Shown: positions 52,601 to 61,322 of the stretch, piece by piece
Position numbering within the stretch: position 1 is the stretch's first letter
Layout: every line of letters starts with the position of its first letter
DNA from: Pedobacter heparinus DSM 2366
GTDB taxonomy: Bacteria; Bacteroidota; Bacteroidia; Sphingobacteriales; Sphingobacteriaceae
NCBI RefSeq assembly: GCF_000023825.1
Contig: NC_013061.1
Coordinates: forward strand, 558,001 to 622,000
Direction: 5' to 3'
Length of the DNA: 64,000 bases
Notes under the pieces: generated by a model
What the model was told of the DNA's origin: nothing
Database searches by the model: none
What the model saw: the letters and a program-made list of their open reading frames with translations, nothing else
Program-made: the position numbers and the translations under genes

Positions 52601-53621
52601 AAAATTTATCAAAGGAGGTAAATTCCTTTGCATAATAGTTTACGCCCCCGAAATACGTTCCTACAAAAATCCCGCCTTCTTTGTCTTTACACAGGGTATA
52701 GACTGCATTATCTGAAATAGAATAAGGATCGTTGAATTTATTGCGCAGGTTTTTATATTTACCTGTCTTCATATCATAAATAAACAATCCTGATTCTGTC
52801 GCTATCCAGTATCTATCATTTCCTATATCCATAAAATCTCTTGCATAGATGGCTGTGTTGTCGGGATTAGAGGTTAACAGGTCCCGGTAGGACAACGTAT
52901 GGATATCAAATATTTTTATTCCCTGATTTGAAGTCCCAACCAGTAGATATCCTTTATTGGTATGATATACCTTTTCTATCCACGGGGAGATGGCCGGTTT
53001 GGATTTATCAAATACCTTATAACTAATAAATGAGTCGGTGGCCGGCTGGTATCTTTGGATGAAACCATCAGCTGATGACACCCAGATATCATCTTTTTCA
53101 CTGATGCTGATAGAGGTTGTACCGGTATGTGATTTGTTCCTGTATGTGATGTTTTGCTTTGTTTTTACATTATATCGTGAAAGGAACAAGCCTGTTATAT
53201 ACCATATATTTCCGCGGCTGTCTGCACTTACATCTCTGATGTCATATCCTTTTGAAGGGGGAACCAGGCTAAAACTTTCTTTAAGTGGATCGTACTTATA
53301 GAGCCCGGTAAGTGTGCCAATCCAAATGGTCTGGTTCTTATCTTCATACAGGCTATGGATAAAATTGTTCCCGATGCTTTCCGGATTATCGGGATCATTT
53401 CTAAATATTTTAAATGTATAGCCATCAAATCTGTTTAAGCCATCTTTTGTGCCAAACCACAAAAATCCTTTCTTGTCCTGTAAACTGCAGATCACGGAGT
53501 TGTAAGATAGACCATTCTCTACCTGGTAGTGCCTGAAGGAGTACGACTGGCTGTAGCCAATGCTTACCACACTGAACAGCAAAAAAAATACAAGGAATAG
53601 TTTGGTTAGTTTGGTGTACAT
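49617..53621 (-). CDS. Hybrid two-component system regulator (HTCS)
   Basis: 1334 residues in one chain: signal peptide, two seven-bladed reg_prop propellers (about 30 to 690; repeats such as DSQGNIWVATENGLNRF), a Y_Y_Y domain (about 700 to 770), a transmembrane helix (about 780 to 800), HisKA with His836 (YVTHEIKTP), HATPase_c (NLIDNAVKYS, GAGIGLALA), a receiver with Asp1123 (ISDIMMPVLDG) and an AraC-type double HTH (about 1230 to 1325). HTCS proteins sense oligosaccharides in the periplasm and activate neighbouring susC-type promoters. The promoter block 95 bp beyond its start and its copy at 41.1 kb are the likely targets. Confidence 0.96.
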   Translation of the reverse strand: MYTKLTKLFLVFFLLFSVVSIGYSQSYSFRHYQVENGLSYNSVICSLQDKKGFLWFGTKDGLNRFDGYTFKIFRNDPDNPESIGNNFIHSLYEDKNQTIWIGTLTGLYKYDPLKESFSLVPPSKGYDIRDVSADSRGNIWYITGLFLSRYNVKTKQNITYRNKSHTGTTSISISEKDDIWVSSADGFIQRYQPATDSFISYKVFDKSKPAISPWIEKVYHTNKGYLLVGTSNQGIKIFDIHTLSYRDLLTSNPDNTAIYARDFMDIGNDRYWIATESGLFIYDMKTGKYKNLRNKFNDPYSISDNAVYTLCKDKEGGIFVGTYFGGVNYYAKEFTSFDKFFPQASGNSLSGYAVKEICNDKYGNLWIGTEDAGLNRLNAKTGVFEHFKPGGGKTTISHTNIHGLLATDDELWVGTFERGLDVIDINTLKVIRHYQVGNKPNQLKSNFIESILKTRSGDILLGSSYGLYRYNKHSDDFSLLNEVPGNLHYQYLMEDNSGNIWAGSLRDGLYIYNNGDRRSTSYKFEENNTKSLSSNAINSIFQDSQGNIWVATENGLNRFNEKDKSFARYTTKNGFPSNVFYRILEDQKQNLWISTSRGLVCFSPDEKITLYTRSNGLLNDQFNYGSAYKNKNGRMYFGSVKGMISFLPDEFRKNQFVPPIYITGFQVYNKELQIGQKNSPLAQSINFTRVLNLEHHQSTFSIDFAALGYTAPEMTEYTYTMEGLDQNWTYLKTNRKVYFTNLAPGTYTFKVKATNSSGIWNPYVASLKIVISPPYWASPMAYLLYFIIVVTAIYYGIKYYHQRTSDRNKRRIERWESKKETELYQAKIEFFTYVTHEIKTPLTLIKGPLEEVMRHAEALPQVKENLTTMEKNTNRLIELTDQLLGFRKTEIEGFNLSFVNVNINDILKENCSRFKTAIEHKKLELTVDLPEMPLYAYADPEALNKIFSNLIDNAVKYSRSEISVKLVTYEHNFVITVASDGKVIPENFREKIFEPFFRMTSAGSERGAGIGLALARSLTELHEGTLGLKNEDKKYNNFVLTLPIRHEQEFKISLTETSPIAKSISQKKDATNCPVILVVEDNTEIRTFIAGKLAKDFEVLQAGNGQEALDILKEKSTHLIISDIMMPVLDGIALCRAVKENLEYAHIPIILLTAKNTLQSKIEGLEVGADAYLEKPFSPDHLLTQVSNLLAGRDKIKNYFASSPLVHIKSMAYNKADEAFLETLYEAIHKNLDNKSLDVDQLAEIMHMSRPTLYRKIKAISNLSPHELINITRLKRAAELLAEGNHKILKIASMTGFSSQTQFGRSFLKQFGMTPSEYAASKQLTIAGQSCSPN

Positions 53622-53715
53622 ATCTGGTTTGTTGTGGTTATCCTAAAGATAGTTCTAAAACTCAGATAAACGAAGATAAAATGTATCAATTACTTGATTA
53701 GACCAATTATAGATA

Positions 53716-53831
53716 CATTTTTGATACAAATTGTACAACATTTGATCAGCAGGATCAAATGTTAATGCTTCTATTAGCACCATTAACAAATAGACAACTA
53801 AACCAAATAAAAAATGTCAGTATGAAAAAAC
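53716..53831 (+). promoter_or_regulatory. PUL promoter block, copy 2
   Basis: Matches the block at 41096..41206, including TACAAATTGTACAACATTTGATCAGC, the following TTCTATTAGC segment and an ATG-AAA at 53822. It sits between the HTCS gene and the GH5/GH43 genes. Confidence 0.65.
53741..53759. promoter_or_regulatory. Inverted repeat TTTGATC-N5-GATCAAA, copy 2
   Basis: Perfect 7-bp arms, spacer AGCAG, in the same position of the block as copy 1. Candidate binding site of the HTCS HTH domain. Confidence 0.6.
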
Positions 53832-54110
53832 TACTACAAGCAAAGGTTTTCACGATCTGAATTAATTCTATTAAAGTGGCCAGGCATACGCTGGTCCGCA
53901 TTGGTTTTAATTGCATCTGGTATAAAGGTTGTCAGCATGGCCAATCCTGATGCATTAAAACCGGCGGATCATCCGTTTGCCTGTCTGCTATTACTGCAAA
54001 ATGGGATTATATAAAGCCAGTTACCAGTTGAAATGGAAGTATACTTATCCGCGCATACGGAGATATGGATGATCAAAGGACGTGTAGAAACGGACACTGA
54101 TCTGTTATAA
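53822..54110 (+). pseudogene. SusC-type receptor N-terminus, frameshifted remnant
   Basis: Starts MKKLLQAKVFTI and stops. With a shift it continues RSELILLKWPGIRWSALVLI, then ASGIKVVSMA, like the leader of SusC proteins. Further frame changes give pieces recalling the regulatory-like domain (PVTS-stop-NGSILIRAY; IKGRVETDTD). Reading needs at least two frameshifts and no plug or barrel follows. Confidence 0.5.
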
Positions 54111-54150
54111 TTAGAAAATAATAAACGAGAATAAATAAAAATTACAAACA

Positions 54151-55239
54151 ATGAAAGACCTAAAAACCTATCTATCACTGCTGATATTTGTCCTGATTTT
54201 TCAGGCCTGTGCGCAAAAGCAAACCGGACAAACAGATCAAAAACCAAGAGAAATATGGACGGTAGAAAAAGCTAACAAATGGTATGAACAATGGGGATGG
54301 CTGCGTGGAGCGGATTTTATTCCGAGTACAGCAATTAACCAGCTTGAAATGTGGCAAAAAGAAACTTTTGATGCGGCTACAATAGACCGGGAACTTGGGT
54401 TTGCAGAAGGTATAGGAATGAATTCTATGCGGGTATATCTGCATCATGCGGCCTGGCAGCAAGACAGGGAGGGTTTTAAAGAAAGAGTAAAAACCTATCT
54501 GGATATTGCCGATAAGCACCATATTTCTACCTTGTTTGTGCTGTTTGACGATTGCTGGAACCCAACCTATAAAACAGGTACGCAGCCTGCGCCTAAGCCA
54601 GGTATACACAATTCGGGCTGGGTTAGGGATCCGGGAGATCTTTATCATCAGGACCCTAAATTGGTGGATACGCTGGAAGTTTATGTGAAGGATATCCTGA
54701 CCAGTTTTAAAGATGATAAACGCATTGTGCTATGGGACCTTTACAATGAACCTGGTAATTCAGGTTATGGCAATAAGAGCATGGACCTGCTTAAAAAAGT
54801 ATTTGAATGGGGACGTACCGTTGATCCTAGTCAGCCACTTTCTGTAGGGGTATGGAAGCGTGACCTGAAAGAACTTTCAGATTACCAGATCCAGAATTCT
54901 GATGTCACCACATATCACAATTATGGAGATCCTAAAGACCACCAGTTTTGGATTGATACCCTCAGAAGCGTATCTAAACGACCACTGATCTGTACGGAAT
55001 ATATGGCCAGAACAAGAAATAGTCTGTTCAGCAATATTATGCCTTTGCTTAAAAAAGAAAATATAGGCGCTTATAACTGGGGCTTGGTAGCGGGCAAAAC
55101 CAACACCAAATATGCCTGGGACACTCCTCTGCCCAATGGTGATGAACCAAAAGTTTGGTTCCATGATATATTTAATCCTGATGGAACACCTTATAAAAAG
55201 GATGAGATCGATCTGATCAAGTCACTAACGGGAAAATAA
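54151..55239 (+). CDS. GH5-like (cellulase-superfamily TIM barrel) glycoside hydrolase lipoprotein
   Basis: 362 residues, lipobox FQAC. A (beta/alpha)8 clan-A fold is supported by WLRGADFIPSTAI at the start, the acid/base Glu200 in WDLYNEPG and the nucleophile Glu283 in ICTEYMAR, 83 residues later, as in GH5 and related families. Relatives are often labelled 1,4-beta-xylanase or cellulase; substrate not determined. It is followed 36 bp later by a GH43 gene and is downstream of promoter block copy 2. Confidence 0.86.
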   Translation: MKDLKTYLSLLIFVLIFQACAQKQTGQTDQKPREIWTVEKANKWYEQWGWLRGADFIPSTAINQLEMWQKETFDAATIDRELGFAEGIGMNSMRVYLHHAAWQQDREGFKERVKTYLDIADKHHISTLFVLFDDCWNPTYKTGTQPAPKPGIHNSGWVRDPGDLYHQDPKLVDTLEVYVKDILTSFKDDKRIVLWDLYNEPGNSGYGNKSMDLLKKVFEWGRTVDPSQPLSVGVWKRDLKELSDYQIQNSDVTTYHNYGDPKDHQFWIDTLRSVSKRPLICTEYMARTRNSLFSNIMPLLKKENIGAYNWGLVAGKTNTKYAWDTPLPNGDEPKVWFHDIFNPDGTPYKKDEIDLIKSLTGK

Positions 55240-55275
55240 ATGAGTCTGCAAGCTTAATTTAATAAAAAGAACAGA

Positions 55276-56289
55276 ATGATTAGATATAAATTGCTTCAGC
55301 TAATGTTGTTGTTGGGTTTTCCTTTGCTTGTCTGGAGCTGCGGCAGGGATAAAAGGACGGAAGAGGACAAGAGCAACAAGGGTATAATTAACCCGGTGCT
55401 CGATATAAATTTTCCTGATCCAACAGTGATTAAGGTGGGTGATAACTATTACGCGTACGCTACCAATACCTATTACAAAAACAAGAATTATAATATCCCT
55501 GTTGCAGTATCTACAGACTTAAAGACCTGGAGAGTTGCAGGAGATGCTTTGCCGAAGAAACCGGATTGGGCCACTAAAGATTTCTGGGCACCACATGTAC
55601 TTTTTGATAGCAAACTAAATAAATATGTGATGTTCTACTCGGGTGAACTGGGACCCAACACCGGCAAATGTATCGGGGTTGCTTTTTCCAATACACCAGA
55701 AGGACCTTTTACAGATTCCGGAACACCGATCATCAGTGGAACCGGATTTATTAATATTGACCCTTTTGCTTTTATTGATCCTAAAACAGGGAAGAAACTG
55801 CTTTACTGGGGTTCTGATTCTAAACCAATTAAAGTTCAGGAACTTACTGATGACTGGAAGGCCTTTCTGCCTGGCAGCGTAGCAAAAGATGTAATCCCAA
55901 CAGGTAAAGAAGCAAAATATGACCGTTTGGTTGAAGGTGCATGGGTAGATTATCAGGATGGTAAATACTATATGTATTATTCCGGAGACAATTGCTGTGG
56001 GGCAGGTGCCAGTTATGCGGTTTTGGTTGCCCGTGCTGATGACGCATTTGGGCCGTTTCAAAGATACGGAGAAGCCAATGGTACAGGTAGCAGTGTCATT
56101 CTTGAAAAGGATACCAAATGGATGGCTACCGGACACAATTCTATTTTTCGCGATGGGAGTGGAACTGCATACATTGCTTATCATGCTTTACCAGTTAACC
56201 AGACTACCGGAAAAGCTGTGGGAACCGACCGGCAGATGCTGATCAATAAAATTGAATATGTTAACGGCTGGCCAAAAGTAATCAAGTAG
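55276..56289 (+). CDS. GH43 glycoside hydrolase lipoprotein
   Basis: 337 residues, lipobox LVWSC (Cys22). The five-bladed propeller of GH43 is indicated by INFPDPTVI (base Asp48), WAPHVL, the general acid Glu220 in LVEGAWVDY, YMYYSGDNCCG and the TGHNSIF near the end. GH43 includes arabinofuranosidases, arabinanases and beta-xylosidases, so together with the GH5-like gene an arabinose- or xylose-containing plant glycan is a reasonable guess, not a demonstration. A terminator follows. Confidence 0.9.
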   Translation: MIRYKLLQLMLLLGFPLLVWSCGRDKRTEEDKSNKGIINPVLDINFPDPTVIKVGDNYYAYATNTYYKNKNYNIPVAVSTDLKTWRVAGDALPKKPDWATKDFWAPHVLFDSKLNKYVMFYSGELGPNTGKCIGVAFSNTPEGPFTDSGTPIISGTGFINIDPFAFIDPKTGKKLLYWGSDSKPIKVQELTDDWKAFLPGSVAKDVIPTGKEAKYDRLVEGAWVDYQDGKYYMYYSGDNCCGAGASYAVLVARADDAFGPFQRYGEANGTGSSVILEKDTKWMATGHNSIFRDGSGTAYIAYHALPVNQTTGKAVGTDRQMLINKIEYVNGWPKVIK

Positions 56290-56312
56290 TTTAAATTTCT
56301 AGTAGCGTTTGT

Positions 56313-56348
56313 AAGCGTTCAGAGACCCAGGGTTTCTGAACGCTTTTT
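56313..56348 (+). terminator. Rho-independent terminator
   Basis: AAGCGTTCAGA pairs with TCTGAACGCTT, extended inward by further pairs, then a T-run. It ends the GH5/GH43 operon. Confidence 0.9.
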
Positions 56349-56367
56349 TTATTATTTTTACCAGCCT

Positions 56368-57420
56368 ATGGTATTGATACAACTGCGCATTACTGAAATG
56401 ACATTTTGTCCAGGTGAAACACTGATTATAAGTTTTGAACCTGTGGATGGAATAAAACCCAAATATCTTGCAGGCCAGTTCTTAACACTCGTTTTTAAAG
56501 TGAATGGCAGAGAATTGAGAAGGTCTTACTCTTTATGCAGTTCGCCTGATGTAGACGAGCCGCTTTCTATTGCCATAAAACGGGTTGAAAATGGCGAAAT
56601 ATCCAGGTTGCTGCACCATAAAACGGCCGTAGGGGATGTGCTTACTGCAGTTGAACCCAATGGCCGTTTTAGCTATGTACCTGAAGTGCAATTGAAAAGA
56701 ACAGTTTTTCTTTTTGCTGCGGGTGTAGGCATAACCCCATTGTACGCCATTGTTAAAACTGCACTCATTGCTGAACAGCATACAAATATCATTCTGATCT
56801 ATAGCAGCCGCTCGGCCGATCAAACCCTGTTTTATAAAGAATTAAACAGTTGGCAGGTGCAATATCCAGGACGTTTCAAGATTGTTTATGTGTTTAGCCA
56901 GTCGCAAAACCTCCTGATGGCCCGTTTAAATGGACCACTAATAGAAAGGCTGGTGGCTGAGCATCTGGAGTTCAATAAGGAAGATGCTTTGTTGTATACC
57001 TGTGGTCCGGTCGACTACATGGACGTATGTCGTATTACACTGCTCAATTTAGGATTTGACCAGGACCAGATCAGGAGGGAGACCTTTGTGCTCCCCGAAG
57101 ATGAGCAGGACGAAGATGATGCCACCGAGAAAAAGGTAAGACATACCAATACCTATTCGGTAGTTTTGAATTTTAAGAACAATATATATCATTTAAGCGT
57201 TCCTTATAACCAAACCATACTGGATGCAGCATTGGAGAAAAACATTAAACTACCCTATAGCTGCCATGCGGGAATATGCAGCACCTGTACCGCAAATTGC
57301 ATTAAGGGTGGTGTAGAGATGGATTATAATGAAGTACTGATGGACGATGAAATTGCAGCTGGAAGGGTGTTGGTTTGTACCGGCCATCCTACGGAAGACG
57401 GTACCACAATTGTTTGGTAA
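56368..57420 (+). CDS. PaaE-like flavin reductase with C-terminal 2Fe-2S ferredoxin domain
   Basis: 350 residues: FAD-binding domain (RRSYSLCSSP), NAD(P)-binding domain (FAAGVGITPLYAI, LLYTCGPVDYM) and a plant-type ferredoxin domain with Cys299, Cys304, Cys307 and Cys337 (C-x4-C-x2-C-x29-C). Such proteins pass electrons from NAD(P)H through FAD and the cluster to an oxygenase or desaturase. No paa genes or oxygenase are adjacent, so the partner is unknown. The gene stands alone, 103 bp before uvrA. Confidence 0.9.
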   Translation: MVLIQLRITEMTFCPGETLIISFEPVDGIKPKYLAGQFLTLVFKVNGRELRRSYSLCSSPDVDEPLSIAIKRVENGEISRLLHHKTAVGDVLTAVEPNGRFSYVPEVQLKRTVFLFAAGVGITPLYAIVKTALIAEQHTNIILIYSSRSADQTLFYKELNSWQVQYPGRFKIVYVFSQSQNLLMARLNGPLIERLVAEHLEFNKEDALLYTCGPVDYMDVCRITLLNLGFDQDQIRRETFVLPEDEQDEDDATEKKVRHTNTYSVVLNFKNNIYHLSVPYNQTILDAALEKNIKLPYSCHAGICSTCTANCIKGGVEMDYNEVLMDDEIAAGRVLVCTGHPTEDGTTIVW

Positions 57421-57487
57421 ATTTTTAGTTTTGGTACAATGTTTTGATAAAATTTTTAGCAATTTTGTGCCGTAAAAAAATGTGATC

Positions 57488-57499
57488 TTAAACGTTTAA
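57488..57499. promoter_or_regulatory. Palindrome TTAAACGTTTAA before uvrA
   Basis: A perfect 12-bp palindrome 24 bp upstream of the uvrA ATG. uvrA is damage-inducible in many bacteria, but palindromes of this size are common by chance, so the operator assignment is weak. Confidence 0.3.
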
Positions 57500-57523
57500 A
57501 ATCAGTATCATTTTTAAATATAT

Positions 57524-60367
57524 ATGAGCAAAAATACTGTTGACCTTGGCGAGCAAAAAGATGTGGAAGTGTATGGGGCCAGGGTGCATAACCTTAAAAA
57601 TATAGATATCTCCTTTCCGCGGAATAAACTGGTAGTGATTACAGGTCTGAGTGGGAGTGGTAAATCATCTCTGGCTTTTGATACTATTTATGCCGAAGGG
57701 CAGCGTAGGTATATGGAAACCTTTAGTGCCTACTCCCGGCAGTTTATGGGCGGGATGGAAAGACCTGATGTAGATAAGGTATCTGGTTTAAGCCCCGTTA
57801 TTGCCATAGAACAGAAAACGACCAGTAAAAACCCACGCTCTACAGTTGGTACCATTACCGAAATCTACGATTTTATGCGGCTCCTTTATGCCCGTACAGC
57901 CGACGCTTTCTCGTACAATACGGGTGAAAAGATGGAGCGCATGAGTGAACACCAGATTCTTGAAAATATATTCGATAAGTTTGGTAATATGCCTGTAAAT
58001 ATTCTGGCCCCGGTAGTAAAAGGACGTAAAGGGCATTACAGGGAATTGTTTGAACAGATCCGCAAACAGGGTTATGTGAAGGTGCGTATTGACGGAGATA
58101 TCCAGGATATTACACCAAAGATGCAGGTAGACCGCTATAAGATCCATGACATTGAGATTGTGGTAGACCGTCTGATCATTGACCGGAAAGATGTAAAGCG
58201 CTTACAGGACTCTTTACAAACTGCCATGCGTTTGGGCAAAGGCATCATTAAGATCAGTGATAAAGACAACAATGTATCACATTTCAGCCGTTTTCTGATG
58301 TGCCCCACAACCGGCATCTCTTATGATGAACCCCAACCCAATAGTTTCTCATTCAATTCCCCATACGGTGCGTGTGAAAACTGTGATGGCCTGGGCTATA
58401 TATTTGTGGTAGACAAGGAATCGGTAATGCCCAATCCTAAGCTGAGCATTATGAACGGAGGATTGGCCCCATTGGGTGAGTACCGCGATATATGGATGTT
58501 CCAGGTATTAAAGGCATTGGCCAAAAAATATAATTTCTCTTTGTCTACCCCGATAGAAAAGTTGGGTGATGATATCATCAATATCATTTTAAATGGATCA
58601 CATGAACTGATTTCTGTAGCGGTAGAGTATAATAAATGGAATGTACAAAACTATCAGATCACTTTTGACGGCATCATTAAACTGCTGGAAGAACAGCAGG
58701 AACGCAAAGGGGAGGCCGCAGTAGATGATATGGAGGCTTTCAGAAAACTGAAGACCTGCCCGGTGTGTAATGGCGCGCGGTTAAAGAAGGAGAGCCTACA
58801 CTTTAAAATTGATGGCAAAAATATCTTTGAACTTGCAGAGATGGACATCAGCAGCATTAAAGAATGGTATGTTGATTTGGAAAGCAGATTAACGGAAAGA
58901 CAAAATACCATAGCTAAAGAGATTTTAAAAGAGATCAGGTCCAGACTTGGCTTTTTGAGTGATGTTGGGCTTAATTATTTGTCGCTGGACCGTACGGCAC
59001 GGACCCTTTCCGGAGGGGAGGCGCAAAGGATCAGGCTGGCCACACAGATCGGTTCTCAGCTGATGAATGTGATGTACATTCTGGATGAGCCAAGTATCGG
59101 GCTTCACCAGCGGGATAATGAACGTTTAATAGGAGCGCTAAAAAATCTGCGGGACCTGGGCAATACGGTGCTGGTGGTAGAACATGATAAGGACATGATT
59201 CTGGAGGCCGACCATGTGATCGATGTTGGCCCGGCTGCTGGTGTACATGGCGGGCAGATTGTCGCACAGGGTACACCTGCCGAGATTTTAAAGTCTGATA
59301 CGCTTACAGCAGCTTATTTAAATGGTAAAAAAGGGATAGAAGTACCTAAAAAGCGCAGAAAGGGAACCGGGCATAAACTTTCTATCATCAAGGCAAGCGG
59401 GCATAACCTGAAAGACGTGTCTGTTGATTTCCCTTTGGGCAAGTTTATTACCGTAACAGGTGTATCCGGTAGTGGAAAGTCGAGTTTAATCACCGAGACT
59501 TTGTATCCAATTTTAAACCATCACTTTTTTAGGGCTAAAAAACATCCTTTACCCTATGAAAAGATCAATGGCTTAAAAGAAATAGACAAAGTGATTGAAA
59601 TTGACCAGGCACCCATCGGGCGTACGCCGAGGTCAAATCCCTCTACCTACACAGGTGTTTTCTCTGACATCCGGAACTTATATGTGCAATTGCCCGAGGC
59701 TAAAATAAGGGGTTATAAGCCCGGCCGCTTCTCTTTTAATGTGAAAGGCGGACGTTGTGAAACCTGTCAGGGCGGTGGAATGAAGGTCATAGAAATGAAT
59801 TTCCTGCCTGATGTACAAGTGCCCTGCGAAGAATGTCAGGGAAAAAGATATAACCGGGAAACGCTGGAAGTACGTTACAGAGGTAAATCCATCAGTGATG
59901 TGCTGGATATGAGTATAGAAGAGGCCTGTGATTTTTTTGAGAACATGCCGGCCATTTATCGCAAGATCAAAACCCTTAAAGATGTGGGGCTGGGATACAT
60001 TACACTGGGCCAATCGTCTACCACCTTGTCGGGCGGTGAGGCCCAGCGGGTTAAACTGGCTACGGAACTTTCTAAAAAAGATACAGGTCGTACATTTTAT
60101 ATTCTGGATGAACCCACAACTGGCCTGCATTTTGAGGATATAAACGTATTGCTGGGTGTGCTGAATGAGCTGGTAGAGAGAGGAAATACTGTACTGGTTA
60201 TTGAACATAACCTTGATGTAGTAAAAGTAGCGGATTGGGTAATAGACCTGGGCGAGGAGGGTGGTGCCGGAGGTGGAAAGATCATCTTTGAAGGTACGCC
60301 GGAAGGCCTGATCCAAAATCCGATAAGCTTAACCGGCAAATTCCTGAAAAAGGAAATGGGCCTGTAA
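57524..60367 (+). CDS. uvrA: Excinuclease ABC subunit A
   Basis: Damage recognition subunit of nucleotide excision repair, acting with UvrB and UvrC. 947 residues, normal length. Two ABC modules: Walker [13 protein letters not shown] and [11 protein letters not shown], signature LSGGEAQRI and LSGGEAQRV, Walker [14 protein letters not shown] and [13 protein letters not shown]. Zinc-binding sites are CPTTG...CENCDG and CETCQGGG...CEECQG. The gene ends 10 bp before the truncated nnr gene. Confidence 0.98.
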   Translation: MSKNTVDLGEQKDVEVYGARVHNLKNIDISFPRNKLVVITGLSGSGKSSLAFDTIYAEGQRRYMETFSAYSRQFMGGMERPDVDKVSGLSPVIAIEQKTTSKNPRSTVGTITEIYDFMRLLYARTADAFSYNTGEKMERMSEHQILENIFDKFGNMPVNILAPVVKGRKGHYRELFEQIRKQGYVKVRIDGDIQDITPKMQVDRYKIHDIEIVVDRLIIDRKDVKRLQDSLQTAMRLGKGIIKISDKDNNVSHFSRFLMCPTTGISYDEPQPNSFSFNSPYGACENCDGLGYIFVVDKESVMPNPKLSIMNGGLAPLGEYRDIWMFQVLKALAKKYNFSLSTPIEKLGDDIINIILNGSHELISVAVEYNKWNVQNYQITFDGIIKLLEEQQERKGEAAVDDMEAFRKLKTCPVCNGARLKKESLHFKIDGKNIFELAEMDISSIKEWYVDLESRLTERQNTIAKEILKEIRSRLGFLSDVGLNYLSLDRTARTLSGGEAQRIRLATQIGSQLMNVMYILDEPSIGLHQRDNERLIGALKNLRDLGNTVLVVEHDKDMILEADHVIDVGPAAGVHGGQIVAQGTPAEILKSDTLTAAYLNGKKGIEVPKKRRKGTGHKLSIIKASGHNLKDVSVDFPLGKFITVTGVSGSGKSSLITETLYPILNHHFFRAKKHPLPYEKINGLKEIDKVIEIDQAPIGRTPRSNPSTYTGVFSDIRNLYVQLPEAKIRGYKPGRFSFNVKGGRCETCQGGGMKVIEMNFLPDVQVPCEECQGKRYNRETLEVRYRGKSISDVLDMSIEEACDFFENMPAIYRKIKTLKDVGLGYITLGQSSTTLSGGEAQRVKLATELSKKDTGRTFYILDEPTTGLHFEDINVLLGVLNELVERGNTVLVIEHNLDVVKVADWVIDLGEEGGAGGGKIIFEGTPEGLIQNPISLTGKFLKKEMGL

Positions 60368-60377
60368 ATTAATTATT

Positions 60378-61322
60378 ATGGCAGTCTTTTTAAGTACTTT
60401 TCTGCCCGATTCAGATGCTTCAAGCAAATTGCAGGTTGTAGATGAAGGACTGGGCAAGTTAAGTTCCGAAGAAGAAAGTTCGCCCTATAAGCTAATAGGC
60501 GATAGGGATATTAAAGCGATCCTAAAGCCAAGAAGGCCCTTTTCTCATAAGGGTAATTACGGACACGCCTTGATTATTGCCGGCGATATGAAAACCATGG
60601 GTGCTGCTTTATTGTGTGCCAGCGGTTGTTTACATGCAGGTGCGGGATTAACTACAGCAACTGTCCCCGAAAGTGGACTAACTGCCTTAAATTCGGCGCT
60701 TCCTGAAGTCATGTACCTGGACAGAAAGCACCTGGTTAAAATAAAATCATTAAAAAAATACGATGCTATTGCTGTTGGCCCGGGGCTGGGTAAACAGCTG
60801 GAAGCAGTATGTATCCTTGAGGAACTGATGGTATTAAAACAAGCTGTAATCGCAGATGCAGATGCTTTAAACATCCTGTCGAAAAGGGAGGACCTGCTTT
60901 TTCACCTTGCCAAGGATTCGATCTTTACCCCGCATTTAAAGGAGTTTGATATCCTGTTTGGTAAACATAAAAACTGGTGGGAAAGGCTGCAGACGGGCAG
61001 AACGATGGCAAAAAAGCTGGGATCTGTTATTGTGCTCAAGAACCAGTACACTTTTATCATTGATCAACAGGGCGATGTGCTGATCAATTCTACAGGAAAT
61101 CCTGCTATGGCACAGGGTGGGATGGGTGACGTGTTGACCGGTATGATAGCAGCTTATGTGGCCCAGGGCTACAGTGCAAAGGCAGCAGCAATTCTTGGCT
61201 GTTATTTCCATGGTAAGGCCGGAGATGAGCTGGCTACGGGCCGTTACAATATCACTGCTTCAGAGCTTGCTGCACAGGTGCCTGTAACGGTTAAAACATT
61301 CCAGGATAAAAGCGGATCTTAG
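60378..61322 (+). CDS. ADP-dependent NAD(P)H-hydrate dehydratase, epimerase half lost
   Basis: 314 residues. The carbohydrate-kinase-like dehydratase domain (YjeF_C, NnrD) is complete: HKGNYGHALIIAGD, GAGLTTATVPES, AIAVGPGLG, ADADALNIL, TPHLKEF, and NPAMAQGGMGDVLTGM with the catalytic Asp. Residues 1 to about 45 (FLPDSDASSKLQVVDEGLGK, then SPYKLI) look like the last part of the usual N-terminal epimerase domain (YjeF_N), so the gene appears to have lost its first 170 to 200 codons next to uvrA. Dehydratase activity is likely; R-NAD(P)HX would need an epimerase encoded elsewhere. Its stop overlaps that of the anti-sigma gene by 4 bp. Confidence 0.88.
   Translation: MAVFLSTFLPDSDASSKLQVVDEGLGKLSSEEESSPYKLIGDRDIKAILKPRRPFSHKGNYGHALIIAGDMKTMGAALLCASGCLHAGAGLTTATVPESGLTALNSALPEVMYLDRKHLVKIKSLKKYDAIAVGPGLGKQLEAVCILEELMVLKQAVIADADALNILSKREDLLFHLAKDSIFTPHLKEFDILFGKHKNWWERLQTGRTMAKKLGSVIVLKNQYTFIIDQQGDVLINSTGNPAMAQGGMGDVLTGMIAAYVAQGYSAKAAAILGCYFHGKAGDELATGRYNITASELAAQVPVTVKTFQDKSGS

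Larger units (their letters stand above)
53622..54150. other. Region between the HTCS gene and the GH5-like gene
   Basis: 529 bp without an intact gene: the regulator's own upstream DNA, promoter block copy 2 (53716..53831), and a broken SusC-type N-terminus (53822 to about 54110). Expression of the glycosidase genes downstream would have to pass through this remnant. Confidence 0.7.

Noticed and set aside
57488..57499. Confident SOS box before uvrA
   Set aside because: The palindrome is short and AT-rich, about a dozen of this length are expected by chance in 64 kb, and no matching LexA motif is known to me for this group; listed only as a weak candidate.
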